Shown here piece by piece: positions 16,920 to 25,175 of a stretch of 31,837 nucleotides of DNA. Position numbers and translations under genes: made by a program. Position 1 is the first letter of the stretch. Each line of letters opens with the position of its first letter. Under the pieces are notes generated by a model. The model did no database searches and was not told the DNA's origin. It saw only the letters and a program-made list of their open reading frames with translations. Source of the DNA: CAUPWF01 sp036656795 (GTDB lineage: Bacteria; Bacillota; Clostridia; Lachnospirales; Lachnospiraceae); assembly GCA_036656795.1 (NCBI GenBank), contig JAVXHR010000020.1, positions 1-31,837 on the forward strand, written 5' to 3'.

Positions 16920-18332
16920 ATGGAATGGGAACAGTTATTGTCAACAAAAAGACAACGAGAATTCGTTACATCACATCATTATAAAAATACAGATTTAAGA
17001 AGTGCGTTTGAGAAGGACTACCATAGAATTATAGGGAGTGCTTCTTTTCGCCGTTTGCAAGATAAGACACAAGTATTTCCGCTGGATAAAAGCGATTTTA
17101 TTCGTACAAGATTGACTCATTCTTTAGAAGTTTCCTCTTTTGCGAAGTCCTTAGGGCAGACTATTGGGCAAAACATTATAGAATGTAAAAATGATAAGTA
17201 TTTTGACTTGCAGATGAAAGAGGATATTTGTAATATTTTACAGTGTGCAGGGCTAATTCATGATATTGGAAATCCACCCTTTGGACATTTTGGAGAAACA
17301 TCTATCCGAGAATGGTTTGAAAAAAATCTTCCAAAACTTCAATTTCACGGGCAAAGTATTGATGATTGTCTATTGCCACAGATGAAAGAAGATTTCTACC
17401 ATTTTGAAGGCAATGCACAAGCATTACGTTTAGTAAGTAAGTTGCATTATCTGGTAGATGAAAAGGGTATGAATCTTACCTATGCATTATTAAATACAAT
17501 TATTAAATACCCGGTATCTTCTCTTGGAATTGATAAATCCACTGGGAATATAAAAGATAAAAAAATGGGATATTACTATGCAGATCAAGAAATATTTAAT
17601 GAGATTCAGACAATCACAGGAACCAATGGAAATAGACACCCATTAACTTATATCTTAGAGGCGGCTGATGATATTGCCTATAAGACAGCGGATATTGAGG
17701 ATGCGTTTGTAAAAGGATTTATTACATATGAACAATTAAGAGAAGAATTAAAAACCTTAGAACCAGCAGGAGAAGCTGAAAATCAAATGCCACTGGAAGT
17801 GCTGGATAAGATTTATGAAAAAGGACGCATTAATAAAGTAACGAATCCAGAACATTATGCAGTTCAAAATTGGATTGTTCGTATGCAAGGAGCAATGATT
17901 AATTGTGCTACGCATGGCTTCACATCTAATTATACAAAGATTATGAATGGAACATTTCGAACAGATCTTTTTTGTGGGACATTTGGAGAACCGTTAATGA
18001 ATCTGTTGGGAGATATGGCATATCGGAGGGTATTTACAACGGATTTAATCTATAAATTAGAAGTTGCGGAATCAGAAATTATTAATGTTTTAATGGATCG
18101 ATTTATGAAAGCAGCGATTCGATACGATACCGATGAAACTATGGATTCGATAGATATTAGAATGATGTCTTTTGTGTCTGAGAATTATAAAAATGCATAT
18201 CACTACCACGGGCATGGGAAAAGTGAAGAAGAAAAATTGTATCTGCGATTGTTGTTGATTACAGATTATATCTGTGGAATGACAGACAGTTATGCAAAAC
18301 GTCTATATCAAGAATTAAATGGGATTATATAG
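16920..18332 (+). CDS. dgt: Deoxyguanosinetriphosphate triphosphohydrolase-like dNTPase (HD domain)
   Basis: The protein has 470 residues. It hydrolyses dNTPs to deoxynucleosides and triphosphate, and so limits nucleotide pools or phage replication. The HD-domain metal site is visible: H67 in RTRLTHSLEV, H114-D115 in HDIGNPPFGHFGE, and a late aspartate near AADDIAYKTAD. The N-terminal FRRLQDKTQVF is the usual family signature. Length fits the long clostridial dGTPase-like family rather than the shorter ones. AAGGAC precedes the ATG. It is downstream of, and probably co-transcribed with, the HTH protein; a strong terminator ends the unit. Confidence 0.92.
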   Translation: MEWEQLLSTKRQREFVTSHHYKNTDLRSAFEKDYHRIIGSASFRRLQDKTQVFPLDKSDFIRTRLTHSLEVSSFAKSLGQTIGQNIIECKNDKYFDLQMKEDICNILQCAGLIHDIGNPPFGHFGETSIREWFEKNLPKLQFHGQSIDDCLLPQMKEDFYHFEGNAQALRLVSKLHYLVDEKGMNLTYALLNTIIKYPVSSLGIDKSTGNIKDKKMGYYYADQEIFNEIQTITGTNGNRHPLTYILEAADDIAYKTADIEDAFVKGFITYEQLREELKTLEPAGEAENQMPLEVLDKIYEKGRINKVTNPEHYAVQNWIVRMQGAMINCATHGFTSNYTKIMNGTFRTDLFCGTFGEPLMNLLGDMAYRRVFTTDLIYKLEVAESEIINVLMDRFMKAAIRYDTDETMDSIDIRMMSFVSENYKNAYHYHGHGKSEEEKLYLRLLLITDYICGMTDSYAKRLYQELNGII

Positions 18333-18354
18333 AAGATCATAAATTGAAAGAAAG

Positions 18355-18408
18355 AAGAACGCGAGTGTGAGATGTTGTAGAACATGTGGCATTGGGGTTC
18401 TTTTTTTT
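18355..18408 (+). terminator. Rho-independent terminator after dgt
   Basis: AAGAAC (18355-18360) pairs with GTTCTT (18397-18402). Inner helices AGTG/CATT and ATGTT/AACAT form around a short loop, giving a long interrupted stem. A run of T follows the last stem base, to 18408. Confidence 0.8.
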
Positions 18409-18436
18409 GTGCTAAAAGAATACACTAGGGTATAAA
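18407..18436 (+). promoter_or_regulatory. Possible promoter after the terminator
   Basis: TTGTGC (18407-18412) and TATAAA (18431-18436) are separated by 18 nt, just upstream of the ribosome binding site AAAGGAG at 18441-18447. The -35 match is weak. Confidence 0.4.
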
Positions 18437-18455
18437 ATAAAAAGGAGTGAACGAA

Positions 18456-19328
18456 GTGAGACAATTTATTCGCTATCTATACGAGTATGAAAGAGGGACT
18501 CGTGTACGTAATATAGGTTTTGTAAAAGTAGAACAGGAAGAACAACGGTGTGTGGTACATTTACATGGAAAAGGGTTGCGTTTAGGAGAAGAAAAACAAT
18601 TAGTGCTATATCTTTTTTATACAAAAGATGGAAAATGTATAGGAATCCCACAAGGAATTATTGATAATGTAAATCCGGCACTGAATTATCGTCTGGAATT
18701 CACAGCAGAAGATGTGGACGGGTTTACGACAATGAATCAGATAGAGGGTATTATACTGATTCATGCAGATGATGGACGTTATGCGGCCGTATGGACGGAT
18801 ATGCCGGTTGATGTAGAACATATGGAATTGGCATCGGTAGAAACAGATAGAGATAAAATGTCAACAGAAGAAGTACAGACAGAAGAGGTACAGACAGAGG
18901 AAGGAACTTGTGAAAGTACAATGGTAGATGATCAAGAAGAGGTGAAAACGGAAGGAATTACAGTGGAAACAGTAGAAGCAACAACAGAACGCGAAGAGTA
19001 TATAGAGCCACAGGGAACGCAATATATAAAAATTCAAAGGCAGGAGTTATCAAAACTCGATCGAAAAGAATGGAAATTAGCAAATAATAGTTTTCTATTA
19101 CATGGATATTATAATTATCATCATCTTCTTTTGGTAAAAGAAGGACCACACTATTTTATAGGTGTTCCAGGAATTTACCATGAAAAAGAAAGGGCTGCGG
19201 CGCAAGCGTTTGGGTTCACACAATTTCAAAGATTGACAGAAGATGAACTAAAATTAACAGATGAAGAACAGAATCTGTATGAGGATTTTGGATATTGGTG
19301 TCGACAGGTAGAGGGATACCACGTATAA
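18456..19328 (+). CDS. Conserved hypothetical protein of Lachnospiraceae type
   Basis: The protein has 290 residues, is soluble and carries no signal peptide. An N-terminal domain (~1-125, starting MRQFIRYLYEYERG) looks like a beta-rich fold. A Glu/Thr-rich linker (~130-190) contains a tandem EEVQT repeat. A C-terminal domain (~200-290) has the segment HGYYNYHHLLLVKEG followed by HYFIGVPGIYH. I recall similar Lachnospiraceae proteins listed as a domain of unknown function (possibly DUF6128), but I cannot verify this. The GTG at 18456 is preferred: AAAGGAG at 18441-18447 lies 8 nt upstream, while the GTG at 18447 overlaps that site. It lies between dgt's terminator and tadA. Confidence 0.75.
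   Translation: MRQFIRYLYEYERGTRVRNIGFVKVEQEEQRCVVHLHGKGLRLGEEKQLVLYLFYTKDGKCIGIPQGIIDNVNPALNYRLEFTAEDVDGFTTMNQIEGIILIHADDGRYAAVWTDMPVDVEHMELASVETDRDKMSTEEVQTEEVQTEEGTCESTMVDDQEEVKTEGITVETVEATTEREEYIEPQGTQYIKIQRQELSKLDRKEWKLANNSFLLHGYYNYHHLLLVKEGPHYFIGVPGIYHEKERAAAQAFGFTQFQRLTEDELKLTDEEQNLYEDFGYWCRQVEGYHV
18864..18900 (+). repeat. 15-nt tandem repeat inside the hypothetical gene
   Basis: Unit ACAGAAGA(A/G)GTACAG occurs at 18864-18878 and 18879-18893, with a partial third copy to 18900. It encodes the repeated residues EEVQT in the disordered linker, and could vary in copy number between strains. Confidence 0.6.
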
Positions 19329-19405
19329 TAAAAGAGACAGAGAAGTAGTGAAACGAGTTTAAAGTAGTTATGTGGACAAAATGAAGTAAGAGAAAAGGTG
19401 CTTAT

Positions 19406-19882
19406 ATGGAAGATACATATTATATGAAACAAGCCTTAAAACAGGCGAAAAAAGCTTGGGATATCGAAGAAGTGCCCATTGGCTGTGTGATTGTATATCA
19501 AGATAAAGTGATAGGAAGAGGGTATAATAGAAGAACCATAGATCATAATCCACTTGCCCATGCAGAATTGATTGCCATAAAAAAGGCCAGCAAAAAAATA
19601 GGTGACTGGCGCTTGGAAGATTGTACCATGTATGTTACGTTAGAGCCATGTCAGATGTGTTCAGGTGCTATTGTTCAGGCACGCGTGAAACGGGTTGTTA
19701 TTGGCTGTATGAATCCAAAAGCAGGTTGTGCGGGTTCCATTATGAATCTATTGCAGATGGAGGAGTTTAATCATCAAGTAGAGTTGGAAATTGGAGTATT
19801 AGAAGACGAATGTAGTACTATAATGAAAACGTTTTTCCAACAATTAAGAGAACAAAAAAGAAGGAAACATAAGAATCAATAA
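19406..19882 (+). CDS. tadA: tRNA-specific adenosine deaminase TadA
   Basis: The protein has 158 residues. It deaminates adenosine-34 of tRNA-Arg(ACG) to inosine. The zinc/catalytic motifs are H52-A-E54 (in AHAELIAI) and PCQMC (C82, C85). EEVPIGCVIV and the C-terminal MNLLQ...N(H)QV region are typical of TadA rather than of riboflavin or cytidine deaminases. GAAAAGG lies upstream of the ATG with normal spacing. A perfect 44-nt palindrome follows the stop by a few bases and separates this gene from the fatty acid operon. Confidence 0.93.
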   Translation: MEDTYYMKQALKQAKKAWDIEEVPIGCVIVYQDKVIGRGYNRRTIDHNPLAHAELIAIKKASKKIGDWRLEDCTMYVTLEPCQMCSGAIVQARVKRVVIGCMNPKAGCAGSIMNLLQMEEFNHQVELEIGVLEDECSTIMKTFFQQLREQKRRKHKNQ

Positions 19883-19887
19883 ATCGG

Positions 19888-19931
19888 AGGACATAAGAAG
19901 AGGGGGCATATGCCCCCTCTTCTTATGTCCT
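19888..19931. repeat. Perfect 44-nt palindrome (possible bidirectional or U-less terminator)
   Basis: Positions 19888-19909 are the exact reverse complement of 19910-19931: 22 bp with no mismatch and a G/C-rich core AGGGGGCAT/ATGCCCCCT. In RNA it would form a very stable hairpin with a minimal loop. Neither side has a proper T run (+ strand continues GTATATAAAAAAATG), so a classic intrinsic terminator is not certain. Confidence 0.85.
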
Positions 19932-19946
19932 GTATATAAAAAAATG

Positions 19947-19988
19947 TTGACAGAATCCTAAAGTGTGATATACTTTGATAATCAAAGT
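19947..19988 (+). promoter_or_regulatory. fab operon promoter with FabT-type operator
   Basis: TTGACA (19947-19952) and TATACT (19969-19974) are 16 nt apart, with TGA directly before the -10 (extended -10). The 17-nt palindrome ACTTTGATAATCAAAGT at 19972-19988 overlaps the end of the -10 and the start site. It closely matches the FabT box of streptococci (consensus, from memory, ANTTTGATTATCAAATT). Further half-sites (TTTGATAAT at 19990-19998 and a TTTGAAAAT downstream) may extend binding. A fabT-like gene is the last gene of this operon. Confidence 0.85.
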
Positions 19989-20037
19989 ATTTGATAATAA
20001 AGATATTTGAAAATGAAAATAGTAATGGAGAAATAGT

Positions 20038-20961
20038 ATGATTGGAAAAATAAAGGGAACAGGGGCATATGTTCCACCAACGTGCCGAACAAATCAAGAA
20101 ATTGCAACAATGGTAGAGACTAGCGATGCATGGATTCAAGAACGAACAGGGATTCAAAGTCGACATATTATATCATCGGACACCACAGTTACAATGGCAG
20201 CGAAAGCGGCACAAGCCGCACTGGAAGATGCCGGGATTCAAGTCACAGAGATTGACCTGATTATTGTGTCTACTATGTCATCAAATGTAATTATGCCGTG
20301 TGCTGCCTGTGAAGTTCAGAAGATATTAGGAGCGACTCATGCAACTTGCTTTGATTTAAATGGAGCTTGTACAGGATTTTTATTTGCATATAATACAGCA
20401 CAAGGATACATTGCAGGTGGAATGGCACAAACGGTTCTTGTAATTGGTACGGAAAGCTTGTCTACATTATTGGATTGGACAGACAGAGGTACTTGTATCT
20501 TGTTTGGAGATGGGGCAGGAGCAGTGATATTGCAAAGTACTAAGGGTACATTACCACCAATTGTCAGTTATTCAGAGGGGATGAAAGGGGAAGCAATTAC
20601 ATGTGTCAACAATGGATATATGAAGATGGACGGTCAGGCAGTGTTTAAGTTTGCTGTAAAACAGGTACCATTATGTATTATAGAATTGTTGGATAAATTA
20701 AAGATAACAATAGAGGAGATTGATTACTTTATATTGCATCAGGCCAATCGTCGCATTGTTGAATCTGTAGCAAAACGACTACATGTTTCTATGGATAAAT
20801 TTCCTGTCAATATTAAAGAATATGGAAATACGTCATCAGCTAGCATACCACTTTTATTAGATGAAATGAATAAAAAGGGAGAGCTAAAATCAGGACATCG
20901 ACTTATCATCGTAGGATACGGTGCGGGACTTTCCTGGGGAGCAAGTTTTTTAGAATGGTAA
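20038..20961 (+). CDS. fabH: 3-oxoacyl-ACP synthase III (FabH)
   Basis: The protein has 307 residues. It condenses acetyl-CoA (or another primer CoA) with malonyl-ACP to start fatty acid synthesis. The catalytic triad is visible as C111 (GACTGF), H234 (HQANRR) and N264 (GNTSSAS). Other family marks are the N-terminal TSDAWIQERTGIQSR and the C-terminal GYGAGLSWG. GGAG at 20027-20030 sets the ATG. It is the first gene of the fab operon, directly downstream of the FabT-type operator, as in streptococci where the regulator represses from this site. Confidence 0.96.
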   Translation: MIGKIKGTGAYVPPTCRTNQEIATMVETSDAWIQERTGIQSRHIISSDTTVTMAAKAAQAALEDAGIQVTEIDLIIVSTMSSNVIMPCAACEVQKILGATHATCFDLNGACTGFLFAYNTAQGYIAGGMAQTVLVIGTESLSTLLDWTDRGTCILFGDGAGAVILQSTKGTLPPIVSYSEGMKGEAITCVNNGYMKMDGQAVFKFAVKQVPLCIIELLDKLKITIEEIDYFILHQANRRIVESVAKRLHVSMDKFPVNIKEYGNTSSASIPLLLDEMNKKGELKSGHRLIIVGYGAGLSWGASFLEW

Positions 20962-20964
20962 TTA

Positions 20965-20981
20965 CCAAGAGAAACTCTTGG
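20965..20981 (+). promoter_or_regulatory. Stem-loop between fabH and acpP
   Basis: CCAAGAG / AAA / CTCTTGG forms a perfect 7-bp hairpin with a 3-nt loop, 3 nt after the fabH stop. It has no T run, so it is more likely an RNA stability or processing element than a terminator. It could help adjust AcpP expression relative to fabH. Confidence 0.5.
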
Positions 20982-21037
20982 ATTACATTATACAAATGGG
21001 ATATCAATAAAAGGAAAAAGAAAAGGAGAACAACGAT

Positions 21038-21262
21038 ATGTTAAAAAAAATTCAAGAGTTAGTAGCAGAGGGATTAGGTGTAGAGGAATCTGAAGTTGTT
21101 GAAACAGCGTCTTTTAAAGAGGATTTGGGAGCAGATTCATTAGATTTGTTTGAATTGGTCATGTCTTTTGAAGAAGAATTTGGAGTAGAGATTCCAACAG
21201 AAGATCTTGAGAAGATGGTAACTGTAGGTGATATTATGGAATATATTCAAAAACATCAATAA
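21038..21262 (+). CDS. acpP: Acyl carrier protein
   Basis: This is an acidic 74-residue protein that carries the growing acyl chain on a phosphopantetheine arm. The attachment serine is S34 in GADSLDLFELVM; the helix III segment VEIPTEDLEKMVTVGDI is standard for bacterial AcpP. AAGGAGAAC precedes the ATG. It lies 76 nt after fabH, with an RNA hairpin in between, and 50 nt before fabK. It is the central cofactor-bearing partner of all Fab enzymes in this operon. Confidence 0.97.
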   Translation: MLKKIQELVAEGLGVEESEVVETASFKEDLGADSLDLFELVMSFEEEFGVEIPTEDLEKMVTVGDIMEYIQKHQ

Positions 21263-21312
21263 ATATAGCGATAAAAATGTTAACAAGAACAAGTAAGGAA
21301 GAGGTTGTCTAT

Positions 21313-22251
21313 ATGAATACAAAAATTACAGAATTGCTGGGAATTGAATATCCAATCTTCCAAGGGGGCATGGCATGGGTGGCAGAGTATCATCTTGCCA
21401 CAGCGGTATCAGAAGCAGGTGGATTAGGGATTATAGGAGCAGCCAATGCACCGGTGGAGTGGCTAAGAAATCAGATTCAACAGGCAAAAGCAAAAACAAA
21501 AAATCCAATTGGTGTAAATATTATGTTGATGAGTCCATACGCAGATGAGATTGCAAAGGTTATTGTGGAAGAAAAAGTAGAAGTGGTAACAACAGGCGCA
21601 GGGAATCCAGAAAAATACATGGAGATGTGGAAACAAGCAGGAGTCAAGGTGATTCCTGTAGTGGCATCTGTGGCATTAGCAAAACGAATGGAACGATGTG
21701 GAGCAGATGCAGTTATTGCAGAGGGAACAGAAGCAGGTGGGCATATTGGTGAGATTACAACTATGGTATTGGTTCCGCAAGTCGTAGATGCGGTCACAAT
21801 TCCGGTCATAGCAGCTGGCGGAATTGCAGATGGACGAGGTATGGCGGCGGCATTTATGCTGGGAGCCCAAGGCGTGCAGATGGGAACACATTTTGTTGTG
21901 ACAAAAGAATCTATGGTGCATGACAATTATAAAAAATTTATATTAAAGGCAAAGGATATTGATTCTAGAGTTACCGGAAGAAGTACGGGACATCCGGTTC
22001 GTACACTTCGAAATCAACAGACAAGAGAATATCTACAATTGGAATCCCAAGGAGCTTCTTTTGAAGAGTTAGAACATCTGACTTTGGGAGCGCTTAGAAG
22101 AGCGGTTGTAGATGGAGATGTGGTGAATGGAAGTGTGATGTCAGGACAGATTGCTGGTCTTGTAAAGGAAGAACTAAGTTGTAAGGAATTTATTCATAAA
22201 ATAATGAATGAGATGGACCATGTAGTGAAGGGAATGAGCAAATATGAGTAG
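21313..22251 (+). CDS. fabK: Enoyl-ACP reductase II (FabK), FMN-dependent
   Basis: The protein has 312 residues in an FMN-binding TIM barrel. It reduces trans-2-enoyl-ACP with NAD(P)H in the last step of each elongation cycle. Features are the N-terminal YPIFQGGMAWVA, the catalytic histidine H144 in EGTEAGGHIGE, and the FMN phosphate site IPVIAAGGIADGRG. Its length, its place between acpP and fabD, and the absence of any FabI support the FabK assignment over nitronate monooxygenase. The ATG at 21313 has GGAAGAGG 8 nt upstream; the ATG at 21277 has no comparable site. The 3' end overlaps fabD by 8 nt. Triclosan resistance is a known trait of FabK enzymes. Confidence 0.93.
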   Translation: MNTKITELLGIEYPIFQGGMAWVAEYHLATAVSEAGGLGIIGAANAPVEWLRNQIQQAKAKTKNPIGVNIMLMSPYADEIAKVIVEEKVEVVTTGAGNPEKYMEMWKQAGVKVIPVVASVALAKRMERCGADAVIAEGTEAGGHIGEITTMVLVPQVVDAVTIPVIAAGGIADGRGMAAAFMLGAQGVQMGTHFVVTKESMVHDNYKKFILKAKDIDSRVTGRSTGHPVRTLRNQQTREYLQLESQGASFEELEHLTLGALRRAVVDGDVVNGSVMSGQIAGLVKEELSCKEFIHKIMNEMDHVVKGMSKYE

Positions 22252-23167
22252 AATTGCAGTTGTTTTCCCCGGACAGGGAGCACAAAAAATTGGTATGGGA
22301 AAAGATTTTTACGAACATAGCCAATGTGCAAGATATATCTATGACAAATCTTCTGAATTATTGAATTTGGATATGAAACAATTGTGTTTTGAGCAAAATG
22401 AACAATTGGATATTACTGAATATACACAGGCGGCACTTGTTACCACGTGCTTAGCGATGTATGAAGTTATGAAAGAACGTGGATTAACTGCAGAAGTTGC
22501 TGCAGGGTTAAGTTTAGGCGAATACAGTGCATTAGTGGCGACAGGTGGCATGAGAACAGAGGACGCTATTCTGACTGTAAGAGAACGGGGAATTCTAATG
22601 CAGGAGGCAGTCCCACAAGGTGTGGGAGCAATGGCGGCGGTTATGGGTCTTGAGGCAGATGCAATAGAACAGGTACTGTGTAATCTTTCGGGTGTTACAA
22701 TTGCAAACTATAATTGTCCAGGTCAGATTGTGATTACAGGTGCATGTAAGAGCGTGGAACTAGCAGCTACGTTATTAAAAGAACAAGGTGCAAAGCGAGT
22801 AGTTTTATTAAATGTAAGTGGACCATTTCATTCTCCGTTACTTGAAGTGGCAGGTGTGAAATTGGGGGAGGTACTGGAGCGTATCACCTTGTCACAACTT
22901 CAGATTCCTTATGTTGCAAATGTAACAGGAAAATATGTATATGACAGTCAAGAAACAAAGCCATTATTAGCAACGCAGGTTGCATCTTCGGTTAAATGGC
23001 AACAAAGTGTAGAAACTATGATAGAACAAGGCATTGATACATTTATTGAGATAGGCCCGGGTCGTACCTTGACAAGTTTTATTAAGAAGATCAATCGAGA
23101 AGTAAAAACTTACCAAGTTGGAATGTGGGAAGATGTAGAAAAAGTAATAGGAGAATGTGTATGCTAA
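22244..23167 (+). CDS. fabD: Malonyl-CoA:ACP transacylase (FabD)
   Basis: The protein has 307 residues. It moves malonyl from CoA to AcpP. The nucleophile elbow reads GLSLGEYSAL with S90 (leucine in place of the more usual histidine of GHSLGEY). The catalytic H196 lies in GPFHSPLL, and VFPGQGAQKIGMG is the N-terminal signature. It begins inside the end of fabK (8-nt overlap) and overlaps fabG by 7 nt. The three are translationally coupled, which keeps their stoichiometry tight. Confidence 0.96.
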   Translation: MSRIAVVFPGQGAQKIGMGKDFYEHSQCARYIYDKSSELLNLDMKQLCFEQNEQLDITEYTQAALVTTCLAMYEVMKERGLTAEVAAGLSLGEYSALVATGGMRTEDAILTVRERGILMQEAVPQGVGAMAAVMGLEADAIEQVLCNLSGVTIANYNCPGQIVITGACKSVELAATLLKEQGAKRVVLLNVSGPFHSPLLEVAGVKLGEVLERITLSQLQIPYVANVTGKYVYDSQETKPLLATQVASSVKWQQSVETMIEQGIDTFIEIGPGRTLTSFIKKINREVKTYQVGMWEDVEKVIGECVC

Positions 23168-23901
23168 AAGGGAAAATTGCAGTAGTGACAGGAGCATCAA
23201 GAGGAATTGGAAGAGCAATTGCATTGGAATTGGCAAGGCAAGGTGCCACCATTATATTAAATTATAAAGGGTCTGAAGAACGTGCCAAACAAGTGAAAAA
23301 AGAGATAGAAGAATTAGGTGGAACTGCGCAGTTGTATCAGTGTGATGTATCGGATTTTGCAGCAAGTGAAAAGCTATTCAAGGAAATTATAGCAGAATTT
23401 AATAAGGTAGATATTCTGGTTAATAATGCCGGAATTACGCGAGATGGACTTATTATGAGGATGTCAGAAGAAGATTATGACAGTGTGTTAGATACGAATC
23501 TAAAGGGTACATTTCAGTGTATCCGTTTTGCATCTCGTCAGATGATGAAACAGAAAAAAGGCTGTATTATTAATATGTCTTCGGTATCCGGGGTACTGGG
23601 TAATGCGGGGCAGGCCAATTATGCGGCATCAAAAGCAGGTGTGATAGGGCTGACAAAAGCAACGGCGCGAGAATTAGCATCTAGAAATATTACAGTGAAC
23701 GCAATTGCACCGGGATTTATCGAGACAGAGATGACAGATAGTTTATCCGAAGAAGTAAAAGCAGCGGCAGTTAATCAGATTCCGCTGGGGCATTTTGGAC
23801 AACCTGAAGATATTGCACATATTGTTGCGTTTTTAGCATCAGATAAAGGAGCATATATTACAGGGCAGGTGATCCATGTTGATGGTGGTATGGCAATATA
23901 G
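23161..23901 (+). CDS. fabG: 3-oxoacyl-ACP reductase (FabG)
   Basis: The protein has 246 residues in a short-chain dehydrogenase fold. It reduces 3-oxoacyl-ACP with NADPH. The cofactor motif TGASRGIGRAIA, the NNAGITRDGL motif and the catalytic S141, Y154 and K158 (YAASK) are all present, and the C-terminal GQVIHVDGGM is typical of FabG. The ATG at 23161 is chosen because AGGAG lies 7 nt upstream, inside fabD. An upstream in-frame ATG at 23125 would lie entirely in fabD and lacks a site. Confidence 0.97.
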   Translation: MLKGKIAVVTGASRGIGRAIALELARQGATIILNYKGSEERAKQVKKEIEELGGTAQLYQCDVSDFAASEKLFKEIIAEFNKVDILVNNAGITRDGLIMRMSEEDYDSVLDTNLKGTFQCIRFASRQMMKQKKGCIINMSSVSGVLGNAGQANYAASKAGVIGLTKATARELASRNITVNAIAPGFIETEMTDSLSEEVKAAAVNQIPLGHFGQPEDIAHIVAFLASDKGAYITGQVIHVDGGMAI

Positions 23902-23912
23902 GAGATAGTTAA

Positions 23913-25154
23913 ATGAAAAGAAGAGTAGTGGTAACAGGTCTTGGGGCAGTGACTCCAATTGGAAATAATGTGGAAGAGTATTGGGCGAGTATTCAAAAAG
24001 GTCATGTGGGAATTGATGAAATAACCACATTTGATACGACAGATTATAAAGTAAAGTTAGCAGCACAAGTCAAAGGATTTGTAGCAAAAGAGCATATGGA
24101 TTTCAAGATGGCAAAACGGATGGAGGCATTTTCGCAATATGCAGCAGTTGCAGCGAAAGAAGCATTTGTACAGTCAGGACTTGATATGGAACAAGAAGAT
24201 CCATATCGTATAGGAACCATTATTGGTTCAGGAATTGGAAGTCTGCAAAGTATAGAGCGGGAATATAGTAAGATTTTGGAAAAAGGTCCATCAAAAGTGA
24301 ATCCGTTACTGATTCCCATGATGATCTCTAATATGGCAGCAGGAAATGTGGCGATTTTTCTGGGACTGAAAGGAAAATGTACCAATGTTGTATCAGCATG
24401 TGCATCAGGAACTCATTCCATAGGAGATGCATTTCGTGCCATTCAATATGGAGATGCAGATGCTATGTTGGCAGGAGGTACAGAGAGTGCTATTACGCCT
24501 ACGGCAGTGGCAGGATTTACGAATCTGACGGCTCTTACAACTTCTGTAAATCCATTAGAAGCTTCCCGTCCGTTTGATAAGGACAGAAATGGGTTCGTAA
24601 TGGGAGAAGGTGCAGGTGTGATTGTGCTTGAGGAATTGGAACATGCGAAGAAACGTGGAGCTAAGATCCTGGCAGAACTGGTTGGCTATGGTGCAACGTG
24701 TGATGCCTATCATATTACCTCGCCTGCAGAAGATGGCAGTGGTGCGGCAAAGGCAATGACATGTGCAATGGACGAAGCCGGGATTACGCCTTATGATATT
24801 GATTATATCAATGCTCATGGAACAAGTACCCATCATAATGATCTGTTTGAAACCCGTGCCATAAAGTTGGCGATGGGAGACGCAGCATATCAAGTGAAGA
24901 TTAATTCTACGAAATCCATGATTGGACATTTATTAGGTGCAGCAGGTGGTGTGGAGTTTGTGACTTGCATAAAGTCTATTCAGGAGGGCTATATTCATGC
25001 AACTGTTGGATCAAAAGAAGCAGATGAAGAATGTGATCTGAATTATATGTTTGGAAAAGGAGTCTCTCAGGAAGTACGATATGCAATGAGTAATTCACTG
25101 GGGTTTGGTGGACACAATGCAAGCTTACTTGTGAAAAAATATGAAATATTATAG
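23913..25154 (+). CDS. fabF: 3-oxoacyl-ACP synthase II (FabF)
   Basis: The protein has 413 residues. It is the elongating condensing enzyme that adds malonyl-ACP units. The Cys-His-His triad is C163 (SACASGTHSIGD), H302 (NAHGTSTHHND) and H339 (STKSMIGHLLGAAG). The N-terminal VVVTGLGAVTPIG is the standard family start. It is the only elongating KAS in this locus (no FabB), so it must handle both saturated and any unsaturated intermediates unless another copy exists elsewhere. The gene starts 11 nt after fabG. Confidence 0.97.
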   Translation: MKRRVVVTGLGAVTPIGNNVEEYWASIQKGHVGIDEITTFDTTDYKVKLAAQVKGFVAKEHMDFKMAKRMEAFSQYAAVAAKEAFVQSGLDMEQEDPYRIGTIIGSGIGSLQSIEREYSKILEKGPSKVNPLLIPMMISNMAAGNVAIFLGLKGKCTNVVSACASGTHSIGDAFRAIQYGDADAMLAGGTESAITPTAVAGFTNLTALTTSVNPLEASRPFDKDRNGFVMGEGAGVIVLEELEHAKKRGAKILAELVGYGATCDAYHITSPAEDGSGAAKAMTCAMDEAGITPYDIDYINAHGTSTHHNDLFETRAIKLAMGDAAYQVKINSTKSMIGHLLGAAGGVEFVTCIKSIQEGYIHATVGSKEADEECDLNYMFGKGVSQEVRYAMSNSLGFGGHNASLLVKKYEIL

Positions 25155-25175
25155 CGTATGAAAGAGAGGAAAACT

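Noticed and set aside
21477..21926. 149-codon minus-strand open frame
   Set aside because: Mirror frame of fabK, rich in Thr/Ser/Ala/Pro as expected from the antisense of a flavoprotein gene; no initiation signals.
24555..24929. 124-codon minus-strand open frame
   Set aside because: Antisense to fabF, whose catalytic histidines are encoded in the same interval; no promoter or ribosome binding site.
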